Assembly (NCBI GenBank): GCA_963971405.1 | Contig: OZ020487.1 | Span: 9,335,344-9,399,343, forward strand | Source of the DNA: Psococerastis gibbosa | Lineage: Eukaryota; Arthropoda; Insecta; Psocodea; Psocidae | Length of the DNA stretch: 64,000 bases | Direction of reading: 5' to 3' | Shown: positions 54,025 to 64,000 of the stretch, in pieces | Layout of the letters: each line of letters starts with the position of its first letter | How positions within the stretch are numbered: the first letter of the stretch is position 1 | Made by a program: the position numbers and the translations under genes | Notes under the pieces: generated by a model | What the model was told of the DNA's origin: nothing | Databases searched by the model: none | The model's input: only the letters and a program-made list of their open reading frames with translations

Positions 54025-54032
54025 ACACTTTA

Positions 54033-54341
54033 AAGCTGGCCATTGACGAGGGCTTCAAACGTATTCGCGCCAAGCCAAATGGCGTGTCCTGTTCCATTTG
54101 GCGTTAGCGCCATTTAGAGGGGTCATCACGACTATGCTGAATCAGTCGCTCCAAATCTTTCAAATTGTACAGTGTGACGATATGGAAGAGGTACTTTTAT
54201 ACTGTACAATTTGAAAGATTTGGAATGACTGGCTCAGCGTAGTCGTGATGACCCCTCTAAATGGCGCTAACGCCAAATGAAACAGGACGCGCCATTTGGC
54301 TTGGTGTGAGTCCGTTTGGAGCCCTCGTGAATGGCCAGCTT
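54033..54341. mobile_element. Foldback (palindromic) element, 309 bp
   Basis: Left arm 54033-54172 and right arm 54204-54341 are inverted copies, roughly 89% identical by eye: AAGCTGGCCATTGACGAGGG pairs with CCCTCGTGAATGGCCAGCTT, and TTTAGAGGGGTCATCACGAC with GTCGTGATGACCCCTCTAAA. The loop is about 30 nt. No clear target duplication. It abuts the truncated 5' side of the PLE. Confidence 0.9.
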
Positions 54342-56973
54342 CAGGAACTTGAACATTCTGTTGAGTAAAACATCAATAAGGACTGAGTGGTCATAATTAT
54401 TAAGTTACGTTATAAAGGACGAACCGTCACTACTGGTTACAAATCATATAACGTCCTAAAAATAGCGTGTTGCAGTTAAATACTACTTTGCCTGCTATTC
54501 TGCAGTATTTCTTGTTTGCTGCTTGTACATTATGAGCTAATCGTTTTAAATTATATGCAATTTTGCTTAATATACAAAGCTTATCTATCCCTTCTCTTCA
54601 ATATGGGTATTAGTTATTTATTAAGTCTTTAAAGAACAGTGGTATATATTCTATCCTGATTTTATTATTTGACGATATGGAACATGCGACCCTGGATATA
54701 TTCTGAATTGAAGACATATAATTTGTAGCATTTCTAGCTAGTTTGGGTTGGATGTAATTATTTCTGCATTCCGCATAATTATATACTGTGTGTGGCTGCA
54801 GATTAGCACTAACTTGCTCGATAACTTATTTTTGTCTAGGGATGGCATGCAATAAACAAAAAATTCAATTTGCAGTGTGGTTTGATGATATAAACTAGGT
54901 CCGATTGCTATTCATTTTAAACAATAAGGCATTGGGGCTGAGCACTAGTTGAAAATCTTTCATATTTGCAAATTCTATCGAGCATAATGGGGGCTTTATA
55001 AGCAGCCATCTGTTCGGAAAAACGCATATAACGGCATCATCATACGTATGAGCGCAATAGGTACCTCCTTTTAATCAGGATTCTCCAAACCTAACCCACA
55101 ACTTCACGCTAATAAAATAGTATTTCATTCATAACATGAAGAAAATGACATCAAATTATTATATACAGTTTTATATCAGTCAAACTGCTGTCGAACAGAT
55201 TACTGAAAAGAACAGTTTGAATTAATTAATTGATTGGCTTCTTTGCGTTCATTTTGCATGGTAGTTAGAGCTTTATTAGGGTTTTTCTTATAATAAATGG
55301 CGGGAAATATGTTGATTAGTTCTGACTTTACAGATTTTAATATTCATGTCGGTTTCTTTGCTAATATAGGTATAGGCCTAGTTATTGTATGATTGTAACT
55401 TTACAGAAGGTGCGGTACGCTATGGGGAAGATGACCAGGCTGAATTGACAATTTATTACGATCTTTATTAGGGAATGATTAATAATAATTCATAATTTAT
55501 GCAGTAATCTACTTTATCGGTCGCATTGTATAAGATCTGCCCTGAGACGGAATATTTTTCCATTATTACAGTTTGATTAAAATTCGTACACTAATAGCGC
55601 ACTTTTGCATATCCCATTTTGAAATTCGGCGCTACTACACCGACAAATGCTTGATAAAAGCAATGTGCTTCGATTTTACAACCTTACTGCTCTGAAGGTT
55701 AACTCTGAGTAGCAGGAAAAAGCAATATTCGTCATACTCTCTCACAACAAAGGGGTGTTTACTCTAGCGAGAGGATGCTATCATTTTCTGCACTCTGCAG
55801 TCAATAAAGTCTCGCTTCGATTTAACCGCAAGCGCTGCCTTTCGCTATTTTTTCAGTTCATTGTGTTAAATAACGCTAGCTCTGCGAAGAAATACGGAGT
55901 CATTTCCGTCGATGAACTTAAAATTAATGGTTTTATCGATTTGTTCAGGGAATATCGTTCGAGTTTTTTCGCTTTTCAATGTTTTTCTCGTTTTTACTAT
56001 GTGTTTTAAGTCCGTAACATGAAAAATGGATACTGTAAGTTGGAGATAAGCGTTATTATTAAGAGGATCAACTTGTTTCAAATTTGACACTTGGTCGGAT
56101 TGTATTAAGCTTTGACATAGTTACTTTCTATTGAATTTATTTCATAATTGAGCCAGACGTTTTCTGAAGGTGCAGCCTTATTTAATAAAACTTAAATCAA
56201 GCAAATTATACGAAGCAGCTACTGTAGTAGGCCTATGTTTCTTTATATTTTATTCACACTCTTGTTGTAGTTTTACAGTATTTTTCTATACAGTCTGTAA
56301 TATGAGAAATGTTTGTTAGAAAGTAAAAGTGCCGGCTCTCGGACATTCTAGCAACTGAAAGACCGGTTAACTAACAATTGAGCTTCTGCTGCACTTGATT
56401 AAAATATTCACAAAGCTCAGGAAATGGGGAGCTATAATTTTTTGGTTGAGTTTAGGGATTATTTGCCTGATTATTTCGGCGGGCTGGCACAAATCCATGA
56501 TGCAAATGGACTTTTCTTGTAGCCTCAGCCCGACATAAAAATATTAGAAAAAATGGAATAAACCACCCTTTATATATATGATACAGACGCATGAGAAAAT
56601 GTTGTAAACACGTTTCAGCATTAAAAAGTCCAAAACAAAAAATCATCGTGGTGGTGTAAACTGTAATGCTGTAAAAGTACGGGCTTGTGCACTTCCCTTT
56701 ACCTCCTCCCCCCCCCCCCACCCCGCTCCCTTCTCCGGCCACCTTCATAAAACATACGCAGTGTCAGCAGTTTTTAAGAAAAATAAGAGTCCAGCCACAC
56801 CCAACATACGATGACTTCATATTCTTTATGTCATTCAGAATTTGTATCACCATAATAACCACCATGAAGTTCGGCACATGTCAAGGATGAGTTGTAAGAA
56901 CATTTTTAATTCGTTAAAGAATCCTACTTAAATATGTAACTATGAAGACACTTCCGATATTATCTATGGAGTC
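54342..56973. other. Long AT-rich stretch without recognisable genes
   Basis: No frame with family resemblance; a poly-C run at about 56708-56719 sits in otherwise unremarkable DNA. The PLE N-terminus does not resume beyond the foldback element. Confidence 0.4.
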
Positions 56974-57088
56974 CAGGGACGGATTCAGCTTCAGGGAGGA
57001 GGTAGTAGTGGGTCATACTACAGTGGGTCTTACTACAGATTTACTAAATGTTAGGGGGGAGCAGCTATCCTCCCTGTATCCGTCCATG
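56974..57088. mobile_element. hAT-type MITE (CAKGGACGGATWCAG ends)
   Basis: Ends CAGGGACGGATTCAG and (reverse complement) CATGGACGGATACAG, about 115 bp. Flanks ATGGAGTC and ATGGGTAG agree at 5 of 8. AGTGGGTCATACTACAGTGG and GTGGGTCTTACTACAG form an internal direct repeat. Confidence 0.6.
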
Positions 57089-57827
57089 ATGGGTAGGCGA
57101 TATTTTGGTGGTCCCAACGACCACAAATTTTCTATATTTGAATAAATGTTTAGGCGCTAAGAAGACGTAAGGATGCTCTAGGTTTATGCAATGTTCTGTA
57201 TTCGGACTTAATACGCTTGAAAACGCGTTTAAAAAACATTCCCGCAGCACAATTTTTTGTTTTGCAAAGGTGGAGTCAAAGTGCTGCGAGGTGAGGCAGT
57301 TATTTTAAAACAAAATTAATTTTAGCTTTTAATAATTTTGTTGATATTTAGAAGTCAATTATGTTATGAAACGGCGATATAGCACGGTTAATAGTCATAG
57401 ATAGTGCCTGCACTGCTATAGTCCCGGTATAGGGAATGCCTTTGGGAAGGGGCTGACTCAATTCCTGTAAGTGGCCATTGATACTCCCCCTCTCTCCCCT
57501 AATGCAAGGTATTTGTGGTCACGGTGCCCCATATTCAATTTATTGATTCCACATTGCTGAAATTTGCGGGTGACACATGGCTCATCCCCTGAGCGCTTGG
57601 AATTTTCCCTGAAAATTCTCTTTGACCTTTAGCCTATATATCGCAGAACCTGCTCACATTAGGAAACTGTTATGTCCGAAATGATTTTTTAAAATAATTT
57701 TATGTATTCTTAACTGTTATAAATCAACAGGGGACCCGAGCAGGGGTTAGTCGTTTGGAGTCCGCCTACCACCAATTATTGAAATATACTGTTAACCTGT
57801 TGTAATGTTGTAAAACAGAATAGTATA
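57089..57827. other. No gene seen
   Basis: Nothing recognised on either strand. Confidence 0.4.
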
Positions 57828-58320
57828 CATGGTTCGTCTGGAAAGTAGATTGATGTTTTAAGGTTTGTACCCCCTAGCTGGCCAGACTGTCAATGCTAAA
57901 TTTTATAAGGAAGTGCTTCAAAGACTAAATCACAAAGTCACCCGCGTCCGAAAACAGATCCGAGCGTCTACATGGAAATTGCATCATGACAATGCGCCGT
58001 CTCACACAGCCTTCGTTGTCACCTCCTACTTCACTCGGATTGGTGTCGATACGATTCCCCAGCCACCCTACAGTCCAGACAGGGGGAGCTTAAAGAGACT
58101 TAACTTAAAATGGAGCTCAAAGGACATCATCATGGGCACCTTGGAGAACGTCCAAGCTACTACGACGACCTTACTGAACAGTATTCCGGCAGAGGAGTTC
58201 CAGGGAGCTTATCCAGCATGGGAATCACGTTGGTAAAAATGTATTGAAACGAAAGGGTGCTTGTATGTTCAATAAATTTGGAACAAAAAAATCAGGCTCA
58301 TTACTTTCCGAACAAACCCA
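57828..58320 (+). mobile_element. Mariner element, internally deleted
   Basis: Imperfect 20-bp terminal inverted repeats: CATGGTTCGTCTGGAAAGTA (57828-57847) and TTACTTTCCGAACAAACCCA (58301-58320). The total of about 490 bp compares with about 1.3 kb for complete mariners, so roughly the first two thirds of the transposase is missing. Confidence 0.8.
57862..58236 (+). pseudogene. Mariner transposase C-terminal third
   Basis: The frame encodes the C-terminal catalytic part of a mariner transposase: LAGQTVNAKFYKEVLQRL, WKLHHDNAPSHTAF with the second catalytic Asp (HHDNAPSH), and PQPPYSPD with the third catalytic Asp, followed by a degenerate tail ending at 58236 (TAA). The DNA-binding N-terminus and first catalytic Asp are deleted, and the expected residues after YSPD are replaced by RGSLKRLNLKW, so it cannot be active. 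Terminal repeats still flank it, so it could be mobilised in trans. Confidence 0.85.
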
Positions 58321-59636
58321 ATTTTTTATTATACTCCTAATTCATGGAATATTACAACTGAAAGGTTCATCAGGCGTTAGAAGAGAGGAGGAAAGTGGAG
58401 AGAACCACGAGTTGCTGGCGTACAACGCTGCGAACGCCTCACGTTCACACACATATTCCCTTGAGAAAACACGACGACTCCCTCCTACAGCATTTTCAAC
58501 GCTTGGCAAAACTAATGAAATTTCCCCTGAAATTCTTGTTCTTTGAGAATCTCATCCTCTTCCAATATTTTCTCAACACCTTTTGTCATAACCTTCCTTC
58601 GTCTTCTTCTTTTTGTATTCATTCCTCTTCTATTCTTTGTTTCTTGTTTTTACCTGTAAATATCACAGTTTGTGAAATTTCACATATCACTGTTTTTAGT
58701 TGTCATGAAAAAGCTCTTCTTAGAAAGTCTTGTTCTCCGTTCCATTTTCATAGCACAACATTCCGTTTATCCAGTAGAATAACTTCGAGTGTAATGCTTG
58801 GAAATATTTCTTTTAGTTTAATAAAAAGAAAACACACGTCATCATGTTATATAAACAGCATGTTCTATCTCCTTAGGCGGCTATTCCACTTGTCAATATT
58901 CCGTTATTTGTGCATCAATAATTGATGAGATGTCATAGAGTAAAAAAAAAAATCTGGAGTTGCCGGCATAAAAATTAAAAAATTGAAAGCAAAAATAAAA
59001 CGCATCATGTTCTATCTTCTTAAAAAGTAAAAATTTGAAAACAAAAAAGAAAACATATGAATTCTAACGTGGCGGGATTCTTAATTTTCTTCGTGGTGAT
59101 AACATCATGCTCATATTTAAACGATGAAGCTCTTAATACAATACATTCTAAGGATTTGTTAAGTGTAATGCGGCATTGCTCGCCTCACACGCACGCTCCG
59201 AATGCTGGCCCGCATGGATGACCTTGAAATGGTGTCACGTTGACGCCACTACCAATGCAACTGCTAATAATTCCCCCAATTTGCAGTCATCAAACTTAAA
59301 TTGATGGGGAAAATATTCCACCGCCCCCCCCCCCTAAATAACGTTTTAAATAATTTGAAGGGCTATAAAAATATATTTGCTAATGCATTAAAATAGGTTT
59401 TCAAAAATTGTCAAGTAGGTAGTATAGGCCTAATACTAGTAAATATAAGGTACAATATCCATGAGAGAGAGAGAGAATTTCTCCATTGACTTCGTGGAAG
59501 TGATACATGACAAATAAGAACAAAACTATAAATAACTTTGCACTCAATTCCACAAAAAAAAAAAAAAAAACTTAGGACAGCTGATTCTGTGGTGGAAACC
59601 ATCTTTAGACTAAATCTGTGAAAGTTATTTATAATT
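58321..59636. other. No gene; PIF-type MITE end near 58873
   Basis: TTAGGCGGCTATTCCACTTG (58873-58893) matches one end of the outer PIF MITE at 36942; the partner end was not found. A (GA)n tract lies near 59463-59476 and a poly-A run near 59553-59571. Confidence 0.4.
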
Positions 59637-60020
59637 TTATTCCCATTTGTCTTGCACAATATTATCCATTAGGTAGGCCTCTGCGGATGACTTTGAACTA
59701 ATCACTTTCCGAGGGGGTATAATACAATTTTCACTCAGGGGAGCACCTACAATTTTCCCCACTTGGTAGAAATTAATGAAATTTCTCCGGAAATTCCTGT
59801 CATTCTGACGTTCTTTGAGCCCCCTCAAAGTCGATCATTTTCTTAGCGCCTCCAAAGCGTTTTCATAAGGTAGACTGCCTTCTTTTCCTCTTAAAATGAT
59901 TTTCTCTATAATAATTTGTGAAGTATTCGCACTCTCCGTGAGTTTAATGGCAGTTTTATGAATATTGGGTTTTCTTCGCTTTCCATTATAATTGTTTTCT
60001 TTGTCTGCGCTGCTTTTCAC
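59637..60020 (-). pseudogene. Unrecognised minus-strand frame with one TGA
   Basis: Two stretches in the same frame, separated by a TGA at 59835-59837, total about 125 codons: SSADKENNYNGKRRKPNIHK, IIEKIILRGKEGSLPYENAL, then RNFRRNFINFYQVGKIVGAP and ISSKSSAEAYLMDNIVQDKW. Charged, non-repetitive composition looks protein-like in AT-rich DNA, but I recognise no family and there is no ATG. It could be a decayed exon, a transposon piece or chance. Confidence 0.3.
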
Positions 60021-60129
60021 ACGAGTTTTAGTTATTGATTATTTATTATCAAAAATATGATTTTGAACCTTTCATGGAATAAACGACAAAAAATAGTTTT
60101 ATTGGCAATTTGCAGGAGAATCAGGGATG

Positions 60130-60420
60130 ATAGGCCGCGGTTGATTTGTAATCGTACTTCCAAGGGTTTTGTCAACATCTACGGTTGAAATCTTCAGTGG
60201 AACTACGTAGACTTCTAAGATTGTGTGTCGGAGGCTCAGCAGCAACTGTTTGGGCACGGGGATGAGCGCTGCTATTTATACTAAGGTGCGGGGTGGTAGG
60301 GGGTGGAGGCGGAGTCTTCATCGCAGCTAATTGGCTCCCTCCTGACTCAACCTGATTTCCGAATGATGACGTCATTTTTTATGTTGTAGTCTTGATTCTA
60401 TTGACTTTTAATCCTTCTTC
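60130..60420 (-). mobile_element. PLE terminal repeat (pLTR) with hammerhead-like core and TATA motif
   Basis: Read on the minus strand: GTATAAATAGCAGCGC (TATA motif), TCTACGTAGTTCCACTGAAG, then TTTCAACCGTAGATGTTGAC, AAAACCC and ACCGCGGCCTATCATCCCTG. CTGAAGA, the TCAAC/GTTGA stem and the AAAAC (expected GAAAC) match the layout of a PLE hammerhead ribozyme with one core substitution. Collinear with 35180-35290. Confidence 0.6.
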
Positions 60421-60639
60421 TTTTCGGTAGAAGGTCTCTGTGGGTGCTTGTAGATTTCTATAGCTGATCATGCTGAGCATGTTATAACACAAAAATATTA
60501 CAGGTCATACAATACGTTTTCAGAATGCCACAGTACTATCCACAAGACTTCAAATGGTTCATACTACCCGTGGTTGTACATAGTGGCTATATATAGAGCA
60601 CTTGTTATATCTGTCGCTATGGCAACGTATGGAGACATA

Positions 60640-60835
60640 CAGTGTAGTATTATGGACTGTGGCATTCATCCGACAGGTCGTTGGTTCGAATTCCACATTT
60701 ACTACATTTTCTGGCCATGCTTCGGTTGGCATGTAAAGCAGGTGCGTTCGCGAGCTTTCCTAGCTGAGTGAACGAGTGTAATATACCAACATATTACGTT
60801 GGCTTGTTCATAATACAACAGTCATTATTTATTTC
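60640..60835 (+). mobile_element. SINE family III copy, diverged
   Basis: TGGACTGTGGCATTCATCCG, box B GGTTCGAATTCC, TTTTCTGGCCATGCTTCGG, GCATGTAAAGCAGG and GTTGGCTTGTTCATAATAC with an ATTT tail. Confidence 0.65.
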
Positions 60836-60839
60836 CGTC

Positions 60840-61500
60840 AATCTCATAACTAATCTGCGGCCAAATAGTTACACTTAGCTTAAACACCGTCCTTATTAGC
60901 ATATAATCTAACAAGTAACAAGTAAAGCAGTTTATCGGATTGTATTCGATCGGGCTCTTGGACTTATCTCATTTGTATTCATGTATTCAATGCAACCCAT
61001 TGTGCTTAAAAGGGTATTGTATTATACTGAACCGTTTAAGCAGCTTACGACACAATGGTCTTTACTGTCTTCAGGGAAAAAAAATATAGCACATACAAAG
61101 CAAGTAAATCATATATTAAAACACAAAGCTCGGCGAAAGGGTTGTGTTGGCTATTGTCGTGCAAACAGACAATAGGCGTCCGGCCGCTTTAAGGGGGGGG
61201 GGTCAACTTGTGATTTCCCAACAGAATAAATCTGAATGGGTTTAGTGAGCTTTGGAGAAGTGCTTTGTTTATAAAATTAACGCTAACTTCCACCCTCCAA
61301 CGTATATGCTTGCTGTATATGCATTTGGTAATCCATGGGATATTTTTGTAAGTTACATTTTTTTGTTGCTTCGTTGAACACATAGCCACGAGGTTAGATT
61401 TCCGACACGTTCTTTGTATAATTTAACCTTCTATTGACAAGAGTCGAGACTGAAATAAAAAGAAGAAGAAAACACCCGACAAGTGACAACACATTGAGAT
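60840..61500. other. No gene seen
   Basis: AT-rich; nothing recognised. Confidence 0.4.
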
Positions 61501-62100
61501 TTACATCTGGCGAGGGCTAACCACTGCTCTATTTGGGATTTTATTGTCAGTAACATACCCGGCTGTCACTATATCTTACCATGAAAGGTAAGGAACCCAT
61601 TAGGGTTGGGTGGTCCCAGCACCGGAGGAAACTTTTTCTTTTTTTATTGAGTTTCGAACCTTGATCGTCCATTTTAGTATCTATTTTCCAACCAGCTGGA
61701 CTGTTCCCTCCCGTCTGAAGTTCTGAAATTGCCGTGATGCGACAACCCACTACGGGTTTAGACTTAATGACTGGGAGACTCTCTCTTGGCCACTGCTCTA
61801 TTTGGGATTCTTCTGATCAGCAACATGCCCGGAAGCTGCGTTTTTTCCTGCCGGTGAAGATATGGTAGTAGTAGTAGTAGTGAAGCCCGAGGCCATGATG
61901 AGGGCACATATGACACGCCCCATCTTGCTCAATCGGAAAACCCAATTGCAGTCGTCCGCTCCTTTGGGTGAAGCTGTCTCCCTGCCTCTAGTCCTCCCAT
62001 AGCGAAACCGACCGAGGAAATACGTTCTCGCCAGACAGTTGGATAGTCCACCATCACGTGCCAAGCGAGCGAGGCGAAGTCGAACCCCGAAGGGTATGGT
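61500..62100 (-). other. GC-richer block with minus-strand frames and a short duplication
   Basis: Bases 61524-61573 and 61791-61836 share CCACTGCTCTATTTGGGATT and (C)AACATRCCCGG. Minus-strand frames at 61547-61750 and 61798-62064 (the latter from an ATG, starting MARDGGLSNCLARTYFLGRF) have protein-like composition with a (TAC/GTA)n-encoded Thr run. I recognise no family; a LINE 5' region or an unknown repeat is possible. Confidence 0.3.
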
Positions 62101-62699
62101 ATTTATTAGGGTTGTTTCGAATCAGGTCCGGTGTAAAATGTTTCTTTTTATGTTGTTCTTCCGCTGCAAAGTCTGCTTCTCTGCCAACAGGACTCTTTTG
62201 GCTTTTTTAACGTGCATGTGCCAAATTAACCGTCAATGACGCCATAACCTCTTGGTTATACATTACTCTTGGTCTACCATTTTTATCTAAGTTAAAACTG
62301 CTAACAGCACAAAATTTTCTACTGAACTCCGAGGTTTCCTTATTTTCTTTATAATCGTAAACTTTTTAACACCACACCGGCACGTTCTTAAAATAAAGAC
62401 CTCATGAAATTTTATGGAGCCACGTTATATTTAATGCCAGACTTAGCCTACATAACAAGGTTTACGACCATCTCGTAGACTATTATATCTCAGGCGTAGG
62501 CTATGTTAACTACGCAGACTACGCTACGGTACGTTATATTTAGGCTTTATTATCATTGTTAATGGGCGATGAATGATATCGTACTTTATCTGAAAACCGT
62601 GGTGTTTTATCATTATTACGTTTGAATAATGTAAAGAACCGATCCAAGTTTACTCGAATATGACTTCGTATATAGCCTATATTAATTAGTAGATTGAGA
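62101..62699. other. No gene seen
   Basis: Nothing recognised on either strand. Confidence 0.35.
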
Positions 62700-62830
62700 G
62701 TTTTTTTTATGGTGAAACCCCCAAAACTAAGTTAGCCCGAAGTATATTTAAAAAAGTCCCAATGTATGATTTTTGTAAACCTACAGTATTGGACAAATGC
62801 CAAATTTCATCAAAATCCACCATAGAATAA
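62700..62830 (-). mobile_element. TCTG element fragment
   Basis: AACCCCCAAAACTAAGTTAG, TGATTTTTGTAAACCTAC and ATGCCAAATTTCATCAAAAT correspond to the reverse complement of the region just after the microsatellite in the full element. Confidence 0.6.
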
Positions 62831-64000
62831 TATTTACTATAGAATGCTAGTCGGTATAGGGCCGTCTGTGATTCCAAATAGGAAAATCACATGAGCCGAG
62901 TCACAAAATATTTGCGTCCCAGTTTTAACCAATCAAATTAATTTATTAAGAAACAATTGTGAGTGTATTCGAACGTTCTATAAAACTTGGCCTACTATTG
63001 GCTGCCTGTTTTGAAGTCAACATTCATTTTCAAAACAATAACAACGCAGCAGAAATGAGTGGGTTTTTGATAAACAAAAATGATAAAAAAATTATTTATT
63101 GATTCAATCTCTACAGCAATACCTACCTTACTAATAAAATAAGTTCGGTTGTTGGATTGAAAACTGCAAACTATGCTACACATTATGCAAAGTACAGTAG
63201 GCCTACAATAATACATCTAAAAGGTAAGTGAGTAATTTATATTAAGCCCACAATAGCTTTAATTCTTCTTAAGGTGTTGCATGTGTTGCATTGCTGCCGT
63301 CTTGTAGCCAAGTTAAGTCACTTAGCACACTCCCAAACACACCGAGTGCAACAAGTTACTGTACAACCTACGAGAAGCATTTTTTAGCCTTTGCATGCAT
63401 GGGGCTTGCGATGTAATAATTTGTGACAGTGACTTCCCTCTATGGGTCCACTGCAGCATACATTAACTAAAACAAAATATGTTGTCCTATTTTAATTGGT
63501 ATGTATCGGTAGGCTAATATTATTGACATTTTTAGGGCAACAGATTTCGAGGAACAGGAGCAGAAGAGGCGTCTCGTCCCACCAGAGAAAATGTTGAAGC
63601 AAGGAAATTCGAGTGGAAACTTTAAGTTAATGCAAGACAATTTCTACCAGAAGGAAAAAAGTCAAAAATATTAGTTGTGTTCCGCCCTCTTCACTGTAAA
63701 TTACTGTATATTTGTTATTACATTAATGTTATTGCATTTTGCTGTATTTTAAAAGCCTTTTCCATGGAACTCACCTTGAGTTTTCACTTGTCACCCATGG
63801 CTTACAGAGTCAAAAGGAAGGGAACATGGTGGGTGTCACCGTATTGCGTTAGTGAGGAACTACCTGTCTGAATAAATAGGGGTTGTGAAAATGTCCAATA
63901 CATGGTCTACTGTGACAGTATGCTAACACGACGCAAAGACTTTTTTTGCCACTTTCCCCATACAGGGTTTTGGTTTAAAATGCCAAACCCCCAGTGACCT
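62831..64000. other. Right end of window; no gene seen
   Basis: AT-rich DNA. A purine-rich stretch at 63530-63670 and a short frame near 63740-63870 show no family resemblance. Confidence 0.4.

Overview
This window looks like intergenic DNA from a large, AT-rich, repeat-laden arthropod genome, most likely an insect. The reasons are two divergent ionotropic chemoreceptor (IR) genes, a family found in arthropods and other protostomes, together with non-LTR retrotransposons, a Penelope-like element (PLE), mariner, hAT- and PIF/Harbinger-type MITEs and tRNA-derived SINEs. Nothing in the sequence fixes the species. There are no bacterial operons, no CRISPR array and no canonical tRNA or rRNA gene.

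Layout. Bases 1-980 are the 3' end of a dead LINE. Bases 981-8700 hold SINEs, a GTCTCG-rich tandem duplication and a full copy of a dispersed repeat carrying a TCTG microsatellite (here called the TCTG element), inserted into a SINE. Bases 8711-12250 are two 5'-truncated LINEs strung together through ATT-type simple repeat. Bases 12250-42300 are almost entirely repeats: fragments of LINE C-termini, PIF-type MITEs with 3-bp TWA target duplications, hAT-type MITEs with 8-bp target duplications, four TCTG-element copies, several SINE families, and one CpG-rich patch with a perfect RFX-type X-box.

Bases 42735-51975 are the only region with recognisable host protein genes. All are on the minus strand: one intact intronless IR (43401-45107), a 150-bp fragment of a third IR lying downstream of it, and a second IR (50515-51972) that is damaged at both ends. 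They are tandem paralogues at different stages of decay.

Bases 52190-54024 carry a PLE with an intact 562-codon RT plus GIY-YIG frame, cut at its 5' side by a palindromic foldback element. The rest (54342-64000) holds a deleted mariner, a PLE terminal repeat with a hammerhead-like core, further SINE and MITE pieces, and long unannotated AT-rich DNA.

I found no convincing new multi-gene system. The most informative content is the decaying IR cluster and a set of nested insertions that reveal exact element ends, target duplications and relative ages. Family labels for repeats (SINE I, II, III, IV; TCTG element) are mine, defined by copies within this window.
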